Source: Ophiura sarsii
Taxonomy: Eukaryota; Echinodermata; Ophiuroidea; Amphilepidida; Ophiuridae
Reading direction: 5' to 3'
Assembly: GCA_035610835.1 (NCBI GenBank)
Contig: CM069456.1
Coordinates: forward strand, 30,959,677 to 31,023,676
Length of the DNA: 64,000 nt
The position numbers were made by a program, and so were the translations under genes. The notes under the pieces were generated by a model, which saw only the letters and a list, made by a program, of their open reading frames with translations, was not told where the DNA came from and did no database searches. This document shows, piece by piece, positions 12,121 through 23,879 of the stretch. Numbering within the stretch: the first letter of the stretch is position 1; every line of letters begins with the position of its first letter.

Positions 12121-12507
12121 ACACCCAATTCTATGTTGTAAATTCTACCCTTCATTTGTCTCTGAATGACTATCAACTATCTATTGGTGAGTTCAAAAAA
12201 CACATAATAAAATTACACACGTAGACACAATGTCTACATAAATTTCCTAATAAATATACCCCTTAAGGTTGTGAAATATTAGTCCCAAATGATCTTATTT
12301 TTTAATGAAAATAAGTTTTTCATACAAAATTTAAAACGTGAATAAATTCAAATGTTTAAAAAACAATTTCCATATTGTTAAAAAATAAAAAAATAAGCTG
12401 GGCAGCAAGACTAAAACAGAACAAAATTGAATACATTTGTACATTATTGTATGTGGCTGTTAAATAGGAATCACTAATAGACTCAATGAAAATGATTTGT
12501 CTTTCAG

Positions 12508-12637
12508 GCTCTCATCAGCTGCAGAAGAGAGTAAAAAGACAAGTAATGTTGATCTTCAGTTGCTGATAAGTAGCTGTGAGAATTGCAGACAATTGGTGCA
12601 AGACTTGAGGAAAGAGGAACAAGACAATACCAGACAG
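12508..12637 (+). CDS. Vps4/katanin-like AAA ATPase, exon a (copy A)
   Basis: This 130-nt exon has acceptor TTTCAG before 12508 and donor CAG|GTGAGT after 12637. It enters with the last base of a codon and ends on a complete codon. It encodes SSAAEESKKTSNVDLQL, then a charged heptad-like helix SCENCRQLVQDLRKEEQDNT that is probably coiled coil. This corresponds to the region between an N-terminal MIT-type domain and the AAA domain; the exons before it are not recognisable in the window. It differs from copy B by two synonymous changes. The last 66 nt plus the first 14 intron bases are amplified downstream into a 19-unit array. Only the first donor keeps the reading frame; the next unit brings a TGA at 12686-12688. 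Confidence 0.8.
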
Positions 12638-14091
12638 GTGAGTGCTATGACAGCTGTGAGAATTGCAGACAATTGGTGCAAGACTTGAGGAAAGAGGAAC
12701 AAGACAATACCAGACAGGTGAGTGTTGTGACAGCTGTGAGAATTGCAGACAATTGGTGTAAGACTTGAGGAAAGAGGAACAAGACAATATCAGACAGGTG
12801 AGTGCAGTGACAGCTGTGAGAATTGCAGACAATTGGTGTAAGACTTGAGGAAAGAGGAACAAGACAATATCAGACAGGTGAGTGCAGTGACAGCTGTGAG
12901 AATTGCAGACAATTGGTGCAAGACTTGAGGAAAGAGGAACAAGACAATACCAGACAGGTGAGTGCTGTGACAGCTGTGAGAATTGCAGACAATTGGTGCA
13001 AGACTTGAGGAAAGAGGAACAAGACAATACCAGACAGGTGAGTGCAGTGACAGCTGTGAGAATTGCAGACAATTGGTGTAAGATTTGAGGAAAGAGGAAC
13101 AAGACAATACCAGACAGGTGAGTGCTATGACAGCTGTGAGAATTGCAGACAATTGGTGCAAGACTTGAGGAAAGAGGAACAAGACAATACCAGACAGGTG
13201 AGTGCTATGACAGCTGTGAGAATTGCAGACAATTGGTGCAAGACTTGAGGAAAGAGGAACAAGACAATACCAGACAGGTGAGTGCTATGACAGCTGTGAG
13301 AATTGCAGACAATTGGTGCAAGATTTGAGGAAAGAGGAACAAGACAATACCAGACAGGTGAGTGCAGTGACAGCTGTGAGAATTGCAGACAATTGGTGCA
13401 AGACTTGAGGAAAGAGGAACAAGACAATACCAGACAGGTGAGTGCTATGACAGCTGTGAGAATTGCAGACAATTGGTGCAAGACTTGAGGAAAGAGGAAC
13501 AAGACAATACCAGACAGGTGAGTGCTATGACAGCTGTGAGAATTGCAGACAATTGGTGCAAGACTTGAGGAAAGAGGAACAAGACAATACCAGACAGGTG
13601 AGTGCAGTGACAGCTGTGAGAATTGCAGACAATTGGTGTAAGATTTGAGGAAAGAGGAACAAGACAATACCAGACAGGTGAGTGCTATGACAGCTGTGAG
13701 AATTGCAGACAATTGGTGCAAGACTTGAGGAAAGAGGAACAAGACAATACCAGACAGGTGAGTGCAGTGACAGCTGTGAGAAGTGCAGACAATTGGTGCA
13801 AGATTTGAGGAAAGAGGAACAAGACAATACCAGACAGGTGAGTGCAGTGACAGCTGTGATAAGTGCAGACAATTGGTGCAAGACTTGAGGAAAGAGGAAC
13901 AAGACAATACCAGACAGGTGAGTGTTGTGACAGCTGTGAGAAGTGCAGACAATTGGTGCAAGATTTGAGGAAAGAGGAACAAGACAATACCAGACAGGTG
14001 AGTGCTATGACAGCTGTGAGAATTGCAGACAATTGGTGCAAGATTTGAGGAAAGAGGAACAAGACAATACCAGACAGGTGAGGGCCTCACT
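12572..14091 (+). repeat. 80-bp tandem array of an exon end plus its 5' splice site, 19 units
   Basis: Each 80-bp unit is the last 66 nt of exon a followed by 14 nt of intron starting GTGAGTG. The consensus CAG|GTGAGT donors recur every 80 bases from 12638 to 14078, 19 in all (the last reads GTGAGGG). Copy B has a single unit at 36933-37012. The units carry a few variants (CAGTGAC, CTATGAC or TTGTGAC after the donor; GCAAGAC, GTAAGAC or GTAAGAT inside), so the array has been evolving by exchange. The 80-bp period shifts frame, and read-through meets a stop within one unit. The open frames on both strands here are by-products. Confidence 0.95.
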
Positions 14092-14640
14092 GACGCTCAT
14101 TTTATTCCACTTCATACATCTCTTTTTTCCCCCTTAAAAGTTAAAATACATATTTTACATATTTTCCTTAATTGTAATTTAGACCACACTGTTTAAACCT
14201 AGCGAATAATTCTGCCGGCGTCATATTTGAATCCAAAGAAGATTTTAAAGACACAACCACCATGCATTTCATTTTTGCAAAGTGCAATAATTCTGGTCTC
14301 CAATTTGTCTCGGTTCCCATAGTCATATGCACACAATCATGGCTTCATAGCGCGTTCATCGTTGGAGCTCTTAGGTTCTACTTTACATCAATGAATAAAT
14401 TAGTTATCAGTGTTCCTTTTTCTTATTTCTAAAACAAACTTAAGAGCTCGAAAAATCGTGTGAAAAAAGCTTTAGTTGGCTGGGGTTCACGCAATGCATT
14501 GTGGGAAGACCTTCAAATCTTCTATGATTTGAATCCTAATTTATTGTCAGCGCCAGTTCAGATTTTTTCATCGGATACTCTGCACATGTGTGCTCAACAG
14601 TCTACCAATATTTTTAAAAGGCCATGTTAGATTTTATAGG
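14085..14640. other. Intron sequence between the two arrays
   Basis: Non-coding intron of the AAA ATPase gene, shared with copy B at 37005-37566 with scattered substitutions. No transposon end or gene is visible. Confidence 0.6.
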
Positions 14641-15987
14641 CCATTGTCAGATCTGTAACACAATGTGTCTTATCTTTAACACAATGTGTCTTATCTTTAA
14701 CACAATGTGTCAGATCATCTGTAACATAATGTGTCAGATCTGTAACACAATGTGTCAGATCTGTAACATAATGTGTCAGATCTGTAACACAATGTGTCAG
14801 ATCTGTAACACAATGTGTCAGATCTGTAACACAATGTGTGAGATCTGTAACACAATGTGTCAGATCTGTAACACAATGTGTGAGATCTGCAACACAATGT
14901 GTGAGATCTGTAACACAATGTGTGAGATCTGTAACACAATGTGTCAGATCTGTAACATAATGTGTCAGATCTGTAACACAATGTGTCAGATCTGTAACAT
15001 AATGTGTCAGATCTGTAACACAATGTCTGAGATCTGTAACACAATGTGTGATCTGTAACACAATGTGTCAGATATGTAACACAATGTGTCAGATCTGCAA
15101 CACAATGTGTCAGATCTGTAACACAATGTGTCAGGTCTGTAACACAGTGTGTCAGATCTGTAACACAGTGGGTCAGGTCTGTAACACAGTGTGTCAGATC
15201 TGTAACACAGTGTCTGAGATCTGTAACACAATGTGTGATCTGTAACACAATGTGTCAGATATGTAACACAATGTGTCAGATCTGCAACACAATGTGTCAG
15301 ATCTGTAACATAATGTGCCAGATCTGTAACACAATGTGTCAGATCTGTAACACAATGTGTGAGATCTGTAACACAATGTGTGAGATCTGCAACACAATGT
15401 GTCAGATCTGTAACACAATGTGTGAGATCTGCAACACAATGTGTCAGATCTGTAACACAATGTGTCAGATCTGTAACATAATGTGTCAGATCTGTAACAA
15501 AATGTGTCAGATCTGTAACAAAATGTGTCAGATCTGTAACACAATGTGTCAGGTCTGTAACACAGTGTGTCAGATCTGTAACACAATGTGTGATCTGTAA
15601 CACAATGTGTCAGATCTGTAACACAATGTGCCAGATCTGTAACACAATGTGTCAGATCTGTAACACAATGTGTCAGATCTGTAACACAATGAGTCTGATT
15701 TGTAACACAATGTGTCAGATCTGTAACACAATGTGTCAGATCTGTAACACAATGTGTCAGATCATCTGTAACACAATGTGTCAGATCTGTAACACAATGT
15801 GTCAGATCTGTAACATAATGTGTCAGATCATCTGTAACACAATGTGTCAGATCTGTAACATAATGTGTCAGATCATCTGTAACACAATGTGTCAGATCTG
15901 TAACACAATGTGTCAGATCTGTAACACAATGTGTCAGATCTGTAACACAAAGTGTCAGATCTGTAACACAATGTGTGAAGTCTTTTG
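14640..15987. repeat. 21-bp minisatellite, copy A (~64 units)
   Basis: The unit is CAGATCTGTAACACAATGTG plus T, with common variants (GAGATCTG, TAACATAATG, TAACACAGTG) and some 24-bp units with an extra ATC. Each unit carries an AGATCT palindrome. Because 21 is divisible by three and no frame of the unit has a stop, open frames up to 198 codons appear on both strands. They carry no codon bias and are not genes. The allelic array in copy B is 37567-39030. Confidence 0.95.
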
Positions 15988-16039
15988 GTATTTTAGAAGC
16001 TCAGTTTGGTGCGCCTTAGCTTTAGGTTCCATAATTGAT

Positions 16040-16240
16040 TAGTCGAGAGGCTGGGTATAAAGTTGATTATGATTTATAAGTAACATACACTCTATAAGAC
16101 CGAATGTATTGTTCTTGGATACAAGCAAAAATTATCAAAAGTGGAAATTTCTCACATAAGAGTTGGCGAGTCACATGTCAAACCCTCACAAAATGTTCGC
16201 AGTCCTAGTGTCTAATGTTTGACCAATCGATGACAACCCT
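16040..16240 (+). pseudogene. CR1/L2-like LINE RT fragment, copy A
   Basis: In one frame the stretch after 16085 reads KTECIVLG and then VEISHIRVGESHV. This is the block that follows the RT catalytic centre in CR1/L2-like ORF2 proteins. The fragment is cut off at about 16240, where copy A and copy B stop matching. Copy B continues with more of the same ORF (39274-39860). It is an old LINE remnant. Confidence 0.55.
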
Positions 16241-17575
16241 TGACACACTTACCAGGTTTAACAAAACTTTAATCCTGTTTCACAAATTAGCCCCGATTAG
16301 TCAATTGATACTTGAGCTCTCTCAGCCAATGAACGAGCTTGTCAACGACCTACGGGTCGACCCATTCATCTATTGTTTGAGCTGATACTAACAAGGAATA
16401 GTCGATATCTAGACAAAATAGGGGTGTTTGTTAAGAAATAGGCCCTGTATAGTAGTTAAAGCAAATGGACTTATTATATAGAACAAGTCCATGGTTGAAT
16501 CAACGCCTGATTAGAGATAGATGGAACCATTATTGTTTAGAATTAGTATTATCTAAAATATCTACAATTTTTAAATGAATAATTCTTATTTGTTATTTCA
16601 AATTCTGGTACTTGTTTTATAAATAGATATGTATTTTATACCTATTTATACCCATATAACACATAATACTGTAAAACAACTTAATTTGCTAGCAATTTAA
16701 TTTCACGATACGGTCCAATTCACCAAATTAATTTGCTTTCAATTATATTATATCATTTTAATATTATTTATCAATGGTTTTAGCCTACTCAAAGATCATA
16801 CGAATTTGTAAAATTAAATTGCCCCAAATATATGAATGCTAAATTCACTAAATTTAGTTGCCGTGAAATTAAAATGTTTTACTATATGTCCCAATTTATA
16901 GTCCCAAGAAGCGCATCCGAAGGTTTTCAATACAACTATGTCCATAGGTGTGTAAGCCACCATCCCTCACCAAAAATGGTAGGGCCAATCGATAAGGTCG
17001 ATCTCTCTCACGCGCACAGTCCGCTGATCGCTAAATTTGACTGGTTAGTTTGTGATGACTAGGGGAAATATAGGTTTGTTGAAGAGTCTATGGAACTGCT
17101 TTCTCAGGGTCCTAGAATATCAAACAAAGGCTTGAGATGTTAAGTGGGCCGCCCTCTTTATACATCCGCCTGATTGAAATTGATACGTCAAGTGGTTTTT
17201 ATATAGCGATGAAAACAGTTAGGGCGAATTTTTGAGAAAGATGACAGGTTTTGCCATTGACTTAATGTGGCAAATGTAGACACGGCAATAAAGAGACCAC
17301 AAAAGTCGAGATATAGTCCTAATAAAAGTGGCGATGGTACTAAGTTCTCGTTAACCTATACCCATATGAATTAAATATGTTATATTTAAAAGTATAAACT
17401 TGTAATAACCGCCCGATTAAAACTAATCGGCAGGTTAGTTTTCATGATATAGCTGAAAACAATCTGTCCCTATTCGAATTGCATGTGAACTCTGTGCGTG
17501 CAGCGGGTCAATAATACTTCAATTACAAGCGCACTGTACTGTGTTCAATGGTAAAACGGACAGTAACTGCAAGAT
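16241..17575. other. Intron segment unique to copy A
   Basis: This 1.3-kb piece has no counterpart in copy B, where 39275-39915 occupies the same position. It includes a small MITE at 16669-16884. The rest is AT-rich and without recognisable genes; the 76-codon frame at 16832-17062 overlaps the MITE edge and looks random. Confidence 0.5.
16669..16884. mobile_element. TA-target MITE (CTGTAAAAC type)
   Basis: The left end CTGTAAAACAACTTAATTT and the inverted right end TAGTAAAACATTTTAATTT form terminal inverted repeats. TA dinucleotides flank both sides. The interior consists of AATTTAATTTC-like words. No coding capacity. Probably mobilised by a Tc1/mariner-type transposase; copy B lacks it. 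Confidence 0.55.
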
Positions 17576-17712
17576 GCTTGTTGGGTGATCATAATTTGTC
17601 TCTGAAAAGTGGAATAGCTTTATTCAAATTATGATTACCGGATTCCTATATTCAGAGTTGAGTTATCGCACCGTTTCATTGCAACATTATTTAAAATTAA
17701 ATTGTATTGCAG

Positions 17713-17842
17713 ACTGCACTAGATCAACTAGTCATGACTATAGGTGATCATCTAGAGATCTTACGGGCTAAGAAGGCACAGCTGGAAAAGGGTGCTAAAC
17801 CATGCACTGCAAGTACTACTACTACTGCTTCTAAGCAAACAG
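17713..17842 (+). CDS. Vps4/katanin-like AAA ATPase, exon b (copy A)
   Basis: This 130-nt exon has acceptor TTGCAG before 17713 and donor ACAG|GTAGGG after 17842. It starts on a codon boundary, matching exon a, and ends after the first base of a Gly codon completed by exon c. It encodes TALDQLVMTIGDHLEILRAK, then a KAQLEKG helix and a Thr/Ser-rich linker with four consecutive ACT codons. Copy B has three ACT codons, one synonymous change (CTA/CTG) and one Met-to-Ile change. This is linker between the N-terminal region and the AAA core, so taken alone it does not identify the family. A foldback MITE starts 15 nt after the donor. Confidence 0.8.
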
Positions 17843-17857
17843 GTAGGGCTGAAATTA

Positions 17858-18047
17858 GAGAATAAAGGTATTGTTTTTAAACCGTACCCGTGTTATATTG
17901 TCTGACATAAATGCGGACGATGGTATTATTTTAAGTAGAACAACGACGCCGCAGGCGGAGTTGTTTTACGCAAAAAATAATACTATCGAACGCATTCATG
18001 TCAGACAATATAACACGGGTACAGTCTAAAAACAATACCTTTATTCT
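17858..18047. mobile_element. Foldback MITE next to the exon b donor, copy A
   Basis: The arms start GAGAATAAAGGTATTGTTTT at both ends (inverted) and match for about 75 bp, including ACCCGTGTTATATTGTCTGA, around a short middle. The element begins 15 nt after the exon b 5' splice junction. It is present in the same place in copy B (40186-40374). Transcribed, it could form a long hairpin just inside the intron. Confidence 0.75.
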
Positions 18048-18640
18048 CATTCTTAAACAATCATACTTTAGACATTTATCAAAGAAATAAGTACATTTGT
18101 TTGTCCACATTTGACAACTTTTACCCCTGCTAGGATCGAATAACCCACAAACATTCCATCCAATCACATGCGATGAGTAAACCATGCGTAAACGTCGCGG
18201 CGCCGGCATACACGCAGGAAAAGCGCTAAAGACGCACTGCAGAAGTGCTCGTTATGGAGCAAACCACGCATTGTGAAGGTCGGACGCACTGTTAAAACGT
18301 AAGCCCCACCTCCCCGTGTTAAGTTGTCTCATCTAGATGTCGCCGATTTCTCTGAGAACCAATGAGATTGCTTAAACTTTCTTAGTTGTTTAAGAATGAC
18401 CAATACAATCAATTAGAAAATCGTAAAATATGATATTTTCAACTTTTGACTCATTTTAGATAACAGATATCAATGTCAGTTTCAGGTCCTTAATCCTCAA
18501 ATCAAGTTTCAAGCTGATGATATTAATAGGCCTACAGCAATGTTCATTATAGTTCAGTCAGCGAATGAATTCAGTAGAGCGTTGGGCATTGCGTAACACG
18601 GTGCATCGTATGTGGGATGCTTTTGTACGCCAAAGGGGTG
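18048..18640. other. Intron sequence, nothing recognised
   Basis: Shared with copy B (about 40375-40404 plus 41777-42350, split there by a 1,372-bp element). No gene, RNA or repeat end is seen. Confidence 0.5.
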
Positions 18641-18960
18641 CGTTTGTAAGCGCCGCCAAATGTGGACCTTTATGTGTTAAAACACCTTCAACCGTGGACA
18701 TTCAGTCAACCGTGGACGTCCGCAGTTGACATAGGCTTTATCTGAGCTCAAGATGGTCGATAGATGGCGCTCGTCGAAATCTACAATATTTACAATACGT
18801 CCGCAGTTGACGGTGAAACCTTTTTTTCCTTAACATACACACGAACGTAAACACCGCCAAACGAGGACATTAATGTGCTTACACACCTTCAGTTGAAGGT
18901 GTGTAGACAAGGTCCTCGTTTGGAGGCGCTTACGTGCAGGGGTGTGTGCACGCTTGGATT
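18640..18960. repeat. GTGGAC/GAGGAC motif block with a 90-bp hairpin, copy A
   Basis: Words of the type AACCGTGGAC, GTCCGCAGTTGAC, AAATGTGGAC and AAACGAGGAC recur in both orientations. Positions 18845-18934 form an imperfect inverted repeat: ACGTAAACACCGCCAAACGA is mirrored by TCGTTTGGAGGCGCTTACGT, closing on ACACCTTCAGTTGAAGGTGT. The block sits directly before the first 39-bp array and looks like the subterminal part of a foldback transposon. The matching block in copy B is 42340-42855. Confidence 0.6.
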
Positions 18961-19019
18961 ACTTTTGCTCACAGAGAGATAAAAACTGGTACAGGTAAAC
19001 TGTAACACATACATGCAAA

Positions 19020-19516
19020 CTGTCATACAAAAATGGTTCGGATTGACACCCATATAAAACTCTCACACAAAAATGATTCAAATTGACACACATGCAAACT
19101 ATCACACAAAAATGGTTCAAACTGATGCACATGTGAACTGTCACTCAATGGTTCAAATTGACATACATGCAAACTGTCACACAAAAATGGTTCAAATTGA
19201 CACACATGCAAATTGTCACACAAAAATGGTTCAAATTGACACAAATGCAAAATGTCACACAAAAATGGTTCAAATTGACACACATGCAAATTGTCACACA
19301 AAAATGGTTCAAATTGACACACATGCAAAATGTCACACAAAAATGGTTCAAATTGACACACATGCAAATTGTCACACAAAAATGGTTCAAATTGACACAC
19401 ATGCAAAATGTCACACAAAAATGGTTCAAATTGACACACATGCAAACTATCACACAAAAATGGTTCAAATTGACACACATGCAAACTATCACACAACAAT
19501 GGTTCAAATTGACACA
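19020..19516. repeat. 39-bp minisatellite array 1, copy A
   Basis: About 13 units of 39 bp, each TGGTTCAAATTGACACACAT followed by GCAAACTGTCACACAAAAA. The half-units CAAATTGACACACATG and CAAACTGTCACACAAAAATG resemble each other, so the unit probably arose from a ~20-bp repeat. Edge units are diverged. Thirty-nine is divisible by three, hence open frames on both strands that are not genes. The array ends exactly where the 890-bp core begins (CATATGGATTTG at 19517). Confidence 0.95.
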
Positions 19517-19780
19517 CATATGGATTTGTTTGGCTGAAATAGCGCACCTAACAGAGCCTATTAAATACACCCAAATCACTAGCTATTTCCTATTTGCCAT
19601 TGTGTAAACAAATTATTACAGGCCGTCTGTGGGGATATCGATTAGCTGCACGTAGATTCCTACACATAAGATTTTGATTTTTCCGAAGTCATGAAATGCC
19701 CTGATAATATCTCCATTTAACTCCTTTTCCATCACTCTCTGACAACTGATATTTGACAAATAGTATCTTTATAGTGTTAA

Positions 19781-21807
19781 CTAGCGGGAACCCGCGCTTC
19801 GCGCGGGCCCCGCTAGTAGTGAGCCCCCCCCCCCCCCCATAGCGGTTTGTATAGGGGGTGGTGGTTTTTTTGGTATGCGGTCCCAAAATATCATGTATCA
19901 TCATTTTATATGCCCCCTCCCCACCCCAACGAACGTGATTATTGTTATGACCACTCCCATGCTCAGGCCTATCTAATAATGGTTAAATTTAAAATATTGT
20001 GAAAGTTTATGCGAAAGTGAAGATTAAAAATAAGGGTAGATAAATGTAGAAAAAATAAAAAATAAAGATTGTTTTGGACTAAAATTTAGTTTTTACACCC
20101 CCCAGTGGCGTACCAACCGGGGGGCAGGAGGGCAAGTTGCCCCCCCCCCCCCCGGCTCCAAATACCGGGACGCTAAATTCGCAATACCGGGATGCTACAA
20201 AATGGGCATAAAAAAAAAAATAGAACCTAGGCCTAAAACCCTGACGATTGGGCATTATTTGTTGCCTTTTTTTCTTTTTTTTTGGACTGCAAAATTTTGT
20301 GAGCGTGCGAACTTTTGTGACCGTGCAAAAATTTGTGACCGTGCGAATTTTTTTGACTGTGCGAACATTTTTGACACTACCCCCACCCCCCACTTACGTG
20401 AAATTCACGAGGTGACTGACTGGGGGAAAAATTGGGGCCACCTTTTACGAACATTTACGCCACTGTCGGGACGACATACTTCTGCCCCCCCTGGCTCACA
20501 TGCCAAAATGATGTATGCGGATGTCCAGGTGAGCGTGCATAATGCAAGGGGTCGCGCTCCCAAAAATAACTTTTCGAGGTCTATGTTGTGTACTTCCATA
20601 ATTGCGGTGCGGTGCTTTTGTTGGATTTAGCATCAGGTTAAGCAACTTAGGCCTATGCCTCCTTATTCATATAATTATCTTGTTTTGACCCCCCCCCCCC
20701 AACCCCCCCCCCCCCCCCTCCCCCACCATCACCACCACCATTTACAATGGTATTAATTTGATTCAGTCGAGAATTCATTAGGAATAGGTTCTTAGTTTTT
20801 TATAGTAGGCCTTTTAGTTGTACCTATTAGTTGGCGGGCCAATGGTCGGAGCTCTCATCATGATCATTTATGGTATCCAGTCTAAAGCACTTTTTGTGTG
20901 CCATATCCCGGCTTATTTTTGGTCATATAACATTAAATTATTCCTTCAGTTTATATTTTTATCACGCATACCCATACCGTCGCTATCCCTGCATTTCCAT
21001 TTTACGAAAACAAATCTTGTAGGCCTTGCCCATAACTGGCCGGAGGGTTGTAGCAACAAAGCTCTCAGGGGGAAACAAACTGGTGTTGCGCCTTCAATAA
21101 GCCGTAACCCATTCGGGATGGGGGTGGGGTGGGGGGGGGGGGTGTTTGTATAGTAATAAAGGCTAACGGGACGGGACAAATAATGGTGTGTGCGTTTGTA
21201 CATCATACGCAGGTATCACCAAGCGGTGGGCAAGGTATTTTATTTATTTTGTGCCCACACTGATAAAATTAGCCACACATGAATTTTCGCCAATTTGGAA
21301 CTGATCATACTGTAAAACAGGTCTGTTACGCGTGTGTGACGCGTGGCATGGCGGCCATGGTGCGTGACTTGCACGCATAGCTCTTGCGTACATATACTTG
21401 CCGCACGTCAAACAGATAGTAACGACCACACATAGCAACCCAGGATCGTTGTTTGAAAGGCGTTTTTCGTCTATTGGATAACACCAAGAGAAATCAACAA
21501 TTTGCCTAAATTTAGTAAGTTCATGTCGCCCACGCCACCCCAGCCTGCCCATCGCAACAGCTCCACCAACGGCAGTATCCGTACGCATGCGTTAGTCAGT
21601 TTCATGAGGTAAGAATAGAAGACGTGAAACATAGCAACCTAAATTGGTTATTTCCATAGTAATTGAATAGTTTTGCAAAAAATAGTGTCAGATGGTTTAA
21701 TGGCAATATGTGCTCCATCAATGTACACAAAAATCAGAGTTGAAAGTCAAGGCATCTCTGAGAACACTCGCGGACAAGATTTACGTTCGTCCTTTTATTT
21801 ATATAGA
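19781..21807 (-). mobile_element. Non-autonomous Helitron (2,027 bp), only in copy A
   Basis: Read on the minus strand it begins TCTATATAAATAAAAGGACG (from 21807) and ends with a GC-rich hairpin CCCGCGCGAAGCGCGGG, six bases, then CTAG (19781-19784). It is inserted between A and T with no target duplication. Copy B has the empty site TGTTAA|TAAACTTC at about 43565. A TC start, a 3' hairpin close to CTRR and A|T insertion are the diagnostic Helitron features. No Rep/helicase is encoded. It contains the nested element at 20103-20465 and poly-C/poly-G tracts. Confidence 0.9.
20103..20465. mobile_element. CAGTGGCGTA-ended MITE nested in the Helitron
   Basis: The left end CAGTGGCGTACCAACCGGGG and the right end TTACGCCACTG (inverted CAGTGGCGTAA) resemble the MITE at 1696-2030. 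Internally there are repeated GTGCGAACTTTTGTGACC-like words near 20300. It could instead be a segment carried by the Helitron. Confidence 0.5.
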
Positions 21808-22442
21808 TAAACTTCATGTTAAGTCATACTGTTCAAAAATAGATGAAAACAGTGAATTTGTATCAATAGAACGATGAGTAATGAACTCACTGCTCGAATT
21901 CGTGTTCGTGTGCGAAGTCAATGGGAATAACACTCGACCGTAAGATTTTGGTACCAATTCCGTAATTTGTCAATTCGGAAAAGTACAAATGACGTGGGCT
22001 TTTCTCAACCAATCAAAATATATTTAACATGGACTAGTTTCAAACACCAAGTGTACGATATGGCGTTGGTATGAGATGTGTACCTTATTTATTTCCAGAG
22101 ATACAACGAGCTGAATACATGCCCCGTGTGCACTTGGTGAATTTGACAATCATTTGTTATTCTTTACTGTGTGGGGAATCGTGAAATAATAAAATGGCAA
22201 AAGTAAAATATTAAATGACGCGGGCATATATTTTTCTAAAAATTTAAAATGTAGATTTTAGGAAAGAGAATTACTTACGCTTTATGTGGACACCGGTATT
22301 GCATTCATACGTTATACACAGCTCAAGTTAGCTCAGTAGACACACAGTTGGTTGAGATGCATCTTATACCAGTACACAGCATCAATTTGGATGTATTTGC
22401 GTGTGGTTTCGCTGTACGAAAAATGACCCCATGTATTCAATA

Positions 22443-22985
22443 TGCATGCAAACTGTCACACGAAAATGGTTCAAATTGACACACATGCAAATTGTCACAC
22501 AAAAATGGTTCAAATTGACACACATGCAAACTGTCACACAAAAATGGTTCAAATTGACAAACATGCAAACTATCACACAAAAATGGTTCAAATTGACACA
22601 CATGTAAACTATCACACAATGGTTCGGATTGACACACATGCAAACTGTCACACAATAATGGTTCAAATTGACACACATGCAAATTGTCACACAAAAATGG
22701 TTCAAATTGACACACATGCAAACTGTCACACAAAAATGGTTCAAATTGACACACATGCAAATTGTCACACAAAAATGGTTCAAATTGACAAACATGCAAA
22801 CTATCACACAAAAATGGTTCAAATTGACAAACATGCAAACTATCACACAACAATGGTTCATATTGACACACATGTAAACTATCACACAATGGTTCAGATT
22901 GACACACATGCAAACTGTCACACAAAAATGGTTCAAATTGACACACATGCAAATTGTCACACAACAATGGTTCAAATTGACACCA
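22443..22985. repeat. 39-bp minisatellite array 2, copy A
   Basis: About 14 units of the 39-bp repeat in the same orientation as array 1, starting directly at the right edge of the core (AATATGCATGCAAAC). Variant units lack the AAAA tract (TCACACAATGGTTC). Long open frames (up to 230 codons) are repeat artefacts. Confidence 0.95.
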
Positions 22986-23875
22986 TATGAATTCCAGCGA
23001 CAACCTAAGCAGTCAACAGTGAATACACGCCAGACCATGCGTGATTTCCTTAAATAAGCATACCGGACCTTCACACCAATTTTGCTTTCATGTCAACCAT
23101 ATGAGTTCTAAGTGTCGTAAAATGACAACAGGAAGAATTACATGAAGTATACATGTCTCTCTTTATTATCATGTTTTTATTCCTCATAAGAAAAAATATT
23201 TGGTACCGTCAATTAATATTTCTTCCCCGCAAAAGTTCAATATTTGAACGATTTTAGGCAGATATTTCGGGAAAATTTCAGTACTTTTGTCCCGCCTGGC
23301 GTTCTATGGTTCTCTCGAGAAAACGAAGCGAGATGAATGACGGAAAGGAACAGAATCACAAAGGATTGGCATTCCTTTAAATTTTGATATAAGATACATT
23401 CTGATTAGCCAACATGACGTACCGTCTTTTAGTTTATCCAATCATCAGGTCTGTACTACAATTTTGGGTTTCGGGTGAAAATCCATGGAACGCCATTTGA
23501 CCCATTGACTTACGTATGCACAACTCACCGCTCGCGGAACGAAGAGTGTCCGCTTTACAGCAAGCTTACACCCGATATCCTTTGTTTTAGATCGTATAAA
23601 TTACAGTTTTAGAAAGAGGGATAAATAAGGCAGACAGTGATGTAATTTTTAGACTAAGATTTAGGCAGAAATATATGTAAATGTTAAAGTTAGATAGTTG
23701 TAAAATGGCGAAGAAACCATGTAGTTGTATGCGTGGTGTGTGTGCTAACTTCCCACACACAATTCGGTAAATGTAAACAACAGCCAATCGATCGGGCAAT
23801 CGATATACAATTGGGGTCTTGTGGTTGCTATTAAAACCCGCTGGTTAGCAGACCAAAAAGGCCAAAACAAATTCA
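22986..23875. other. Single-copy intron sequence, nothing recognised
   Basis: Colinear with copy B 45672-46562 with few differences. It contains no gene, RNA or transposon end that I can support. Copy B's split LINE is inserted at the right edge of this block. Confidence 0.5.
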
Positions 23876-23879
23876 TATG

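Larger units (their letters stand above)
19517..22444. repeat. Second version of the 0.9-kb core, split by a Helitron
   Basis: Without the Helitron (19781-21807) this is a ~901-bp segment colinear with the core of the TIR element at 8341-9230. It starts CATATGGATTTGTTTGGCTG and ends ATTCAATATG. Here it is flanked on both sides by the 39-bp minisatellite instead of the GTACA-rich arrays. The uninterrupted copy B version is 43302-44200. No long frame is conserved among the four versions, so it is probably non-coding. Confidence 0.8.

Noticed and set aside
12515..14090. Minus-strand frames of 125-321 codons rich in Leu, Ser and Cys
   Set aside because: Antisense of the 80-bp exon/donor array. 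The repeat of 80 bp cycles frames and gives an apparent periodic protein; no independent evidence supports it.
14640..15987. CRISPR-like regular repeats
   Set aside because: The repeats are contiguous with no unique spacers, and this is an animal genome.
14624..16042. Open frames of 120-198 codons on both strands in copy A
   Set aside because: Same 21-bp minisatellite artefact.
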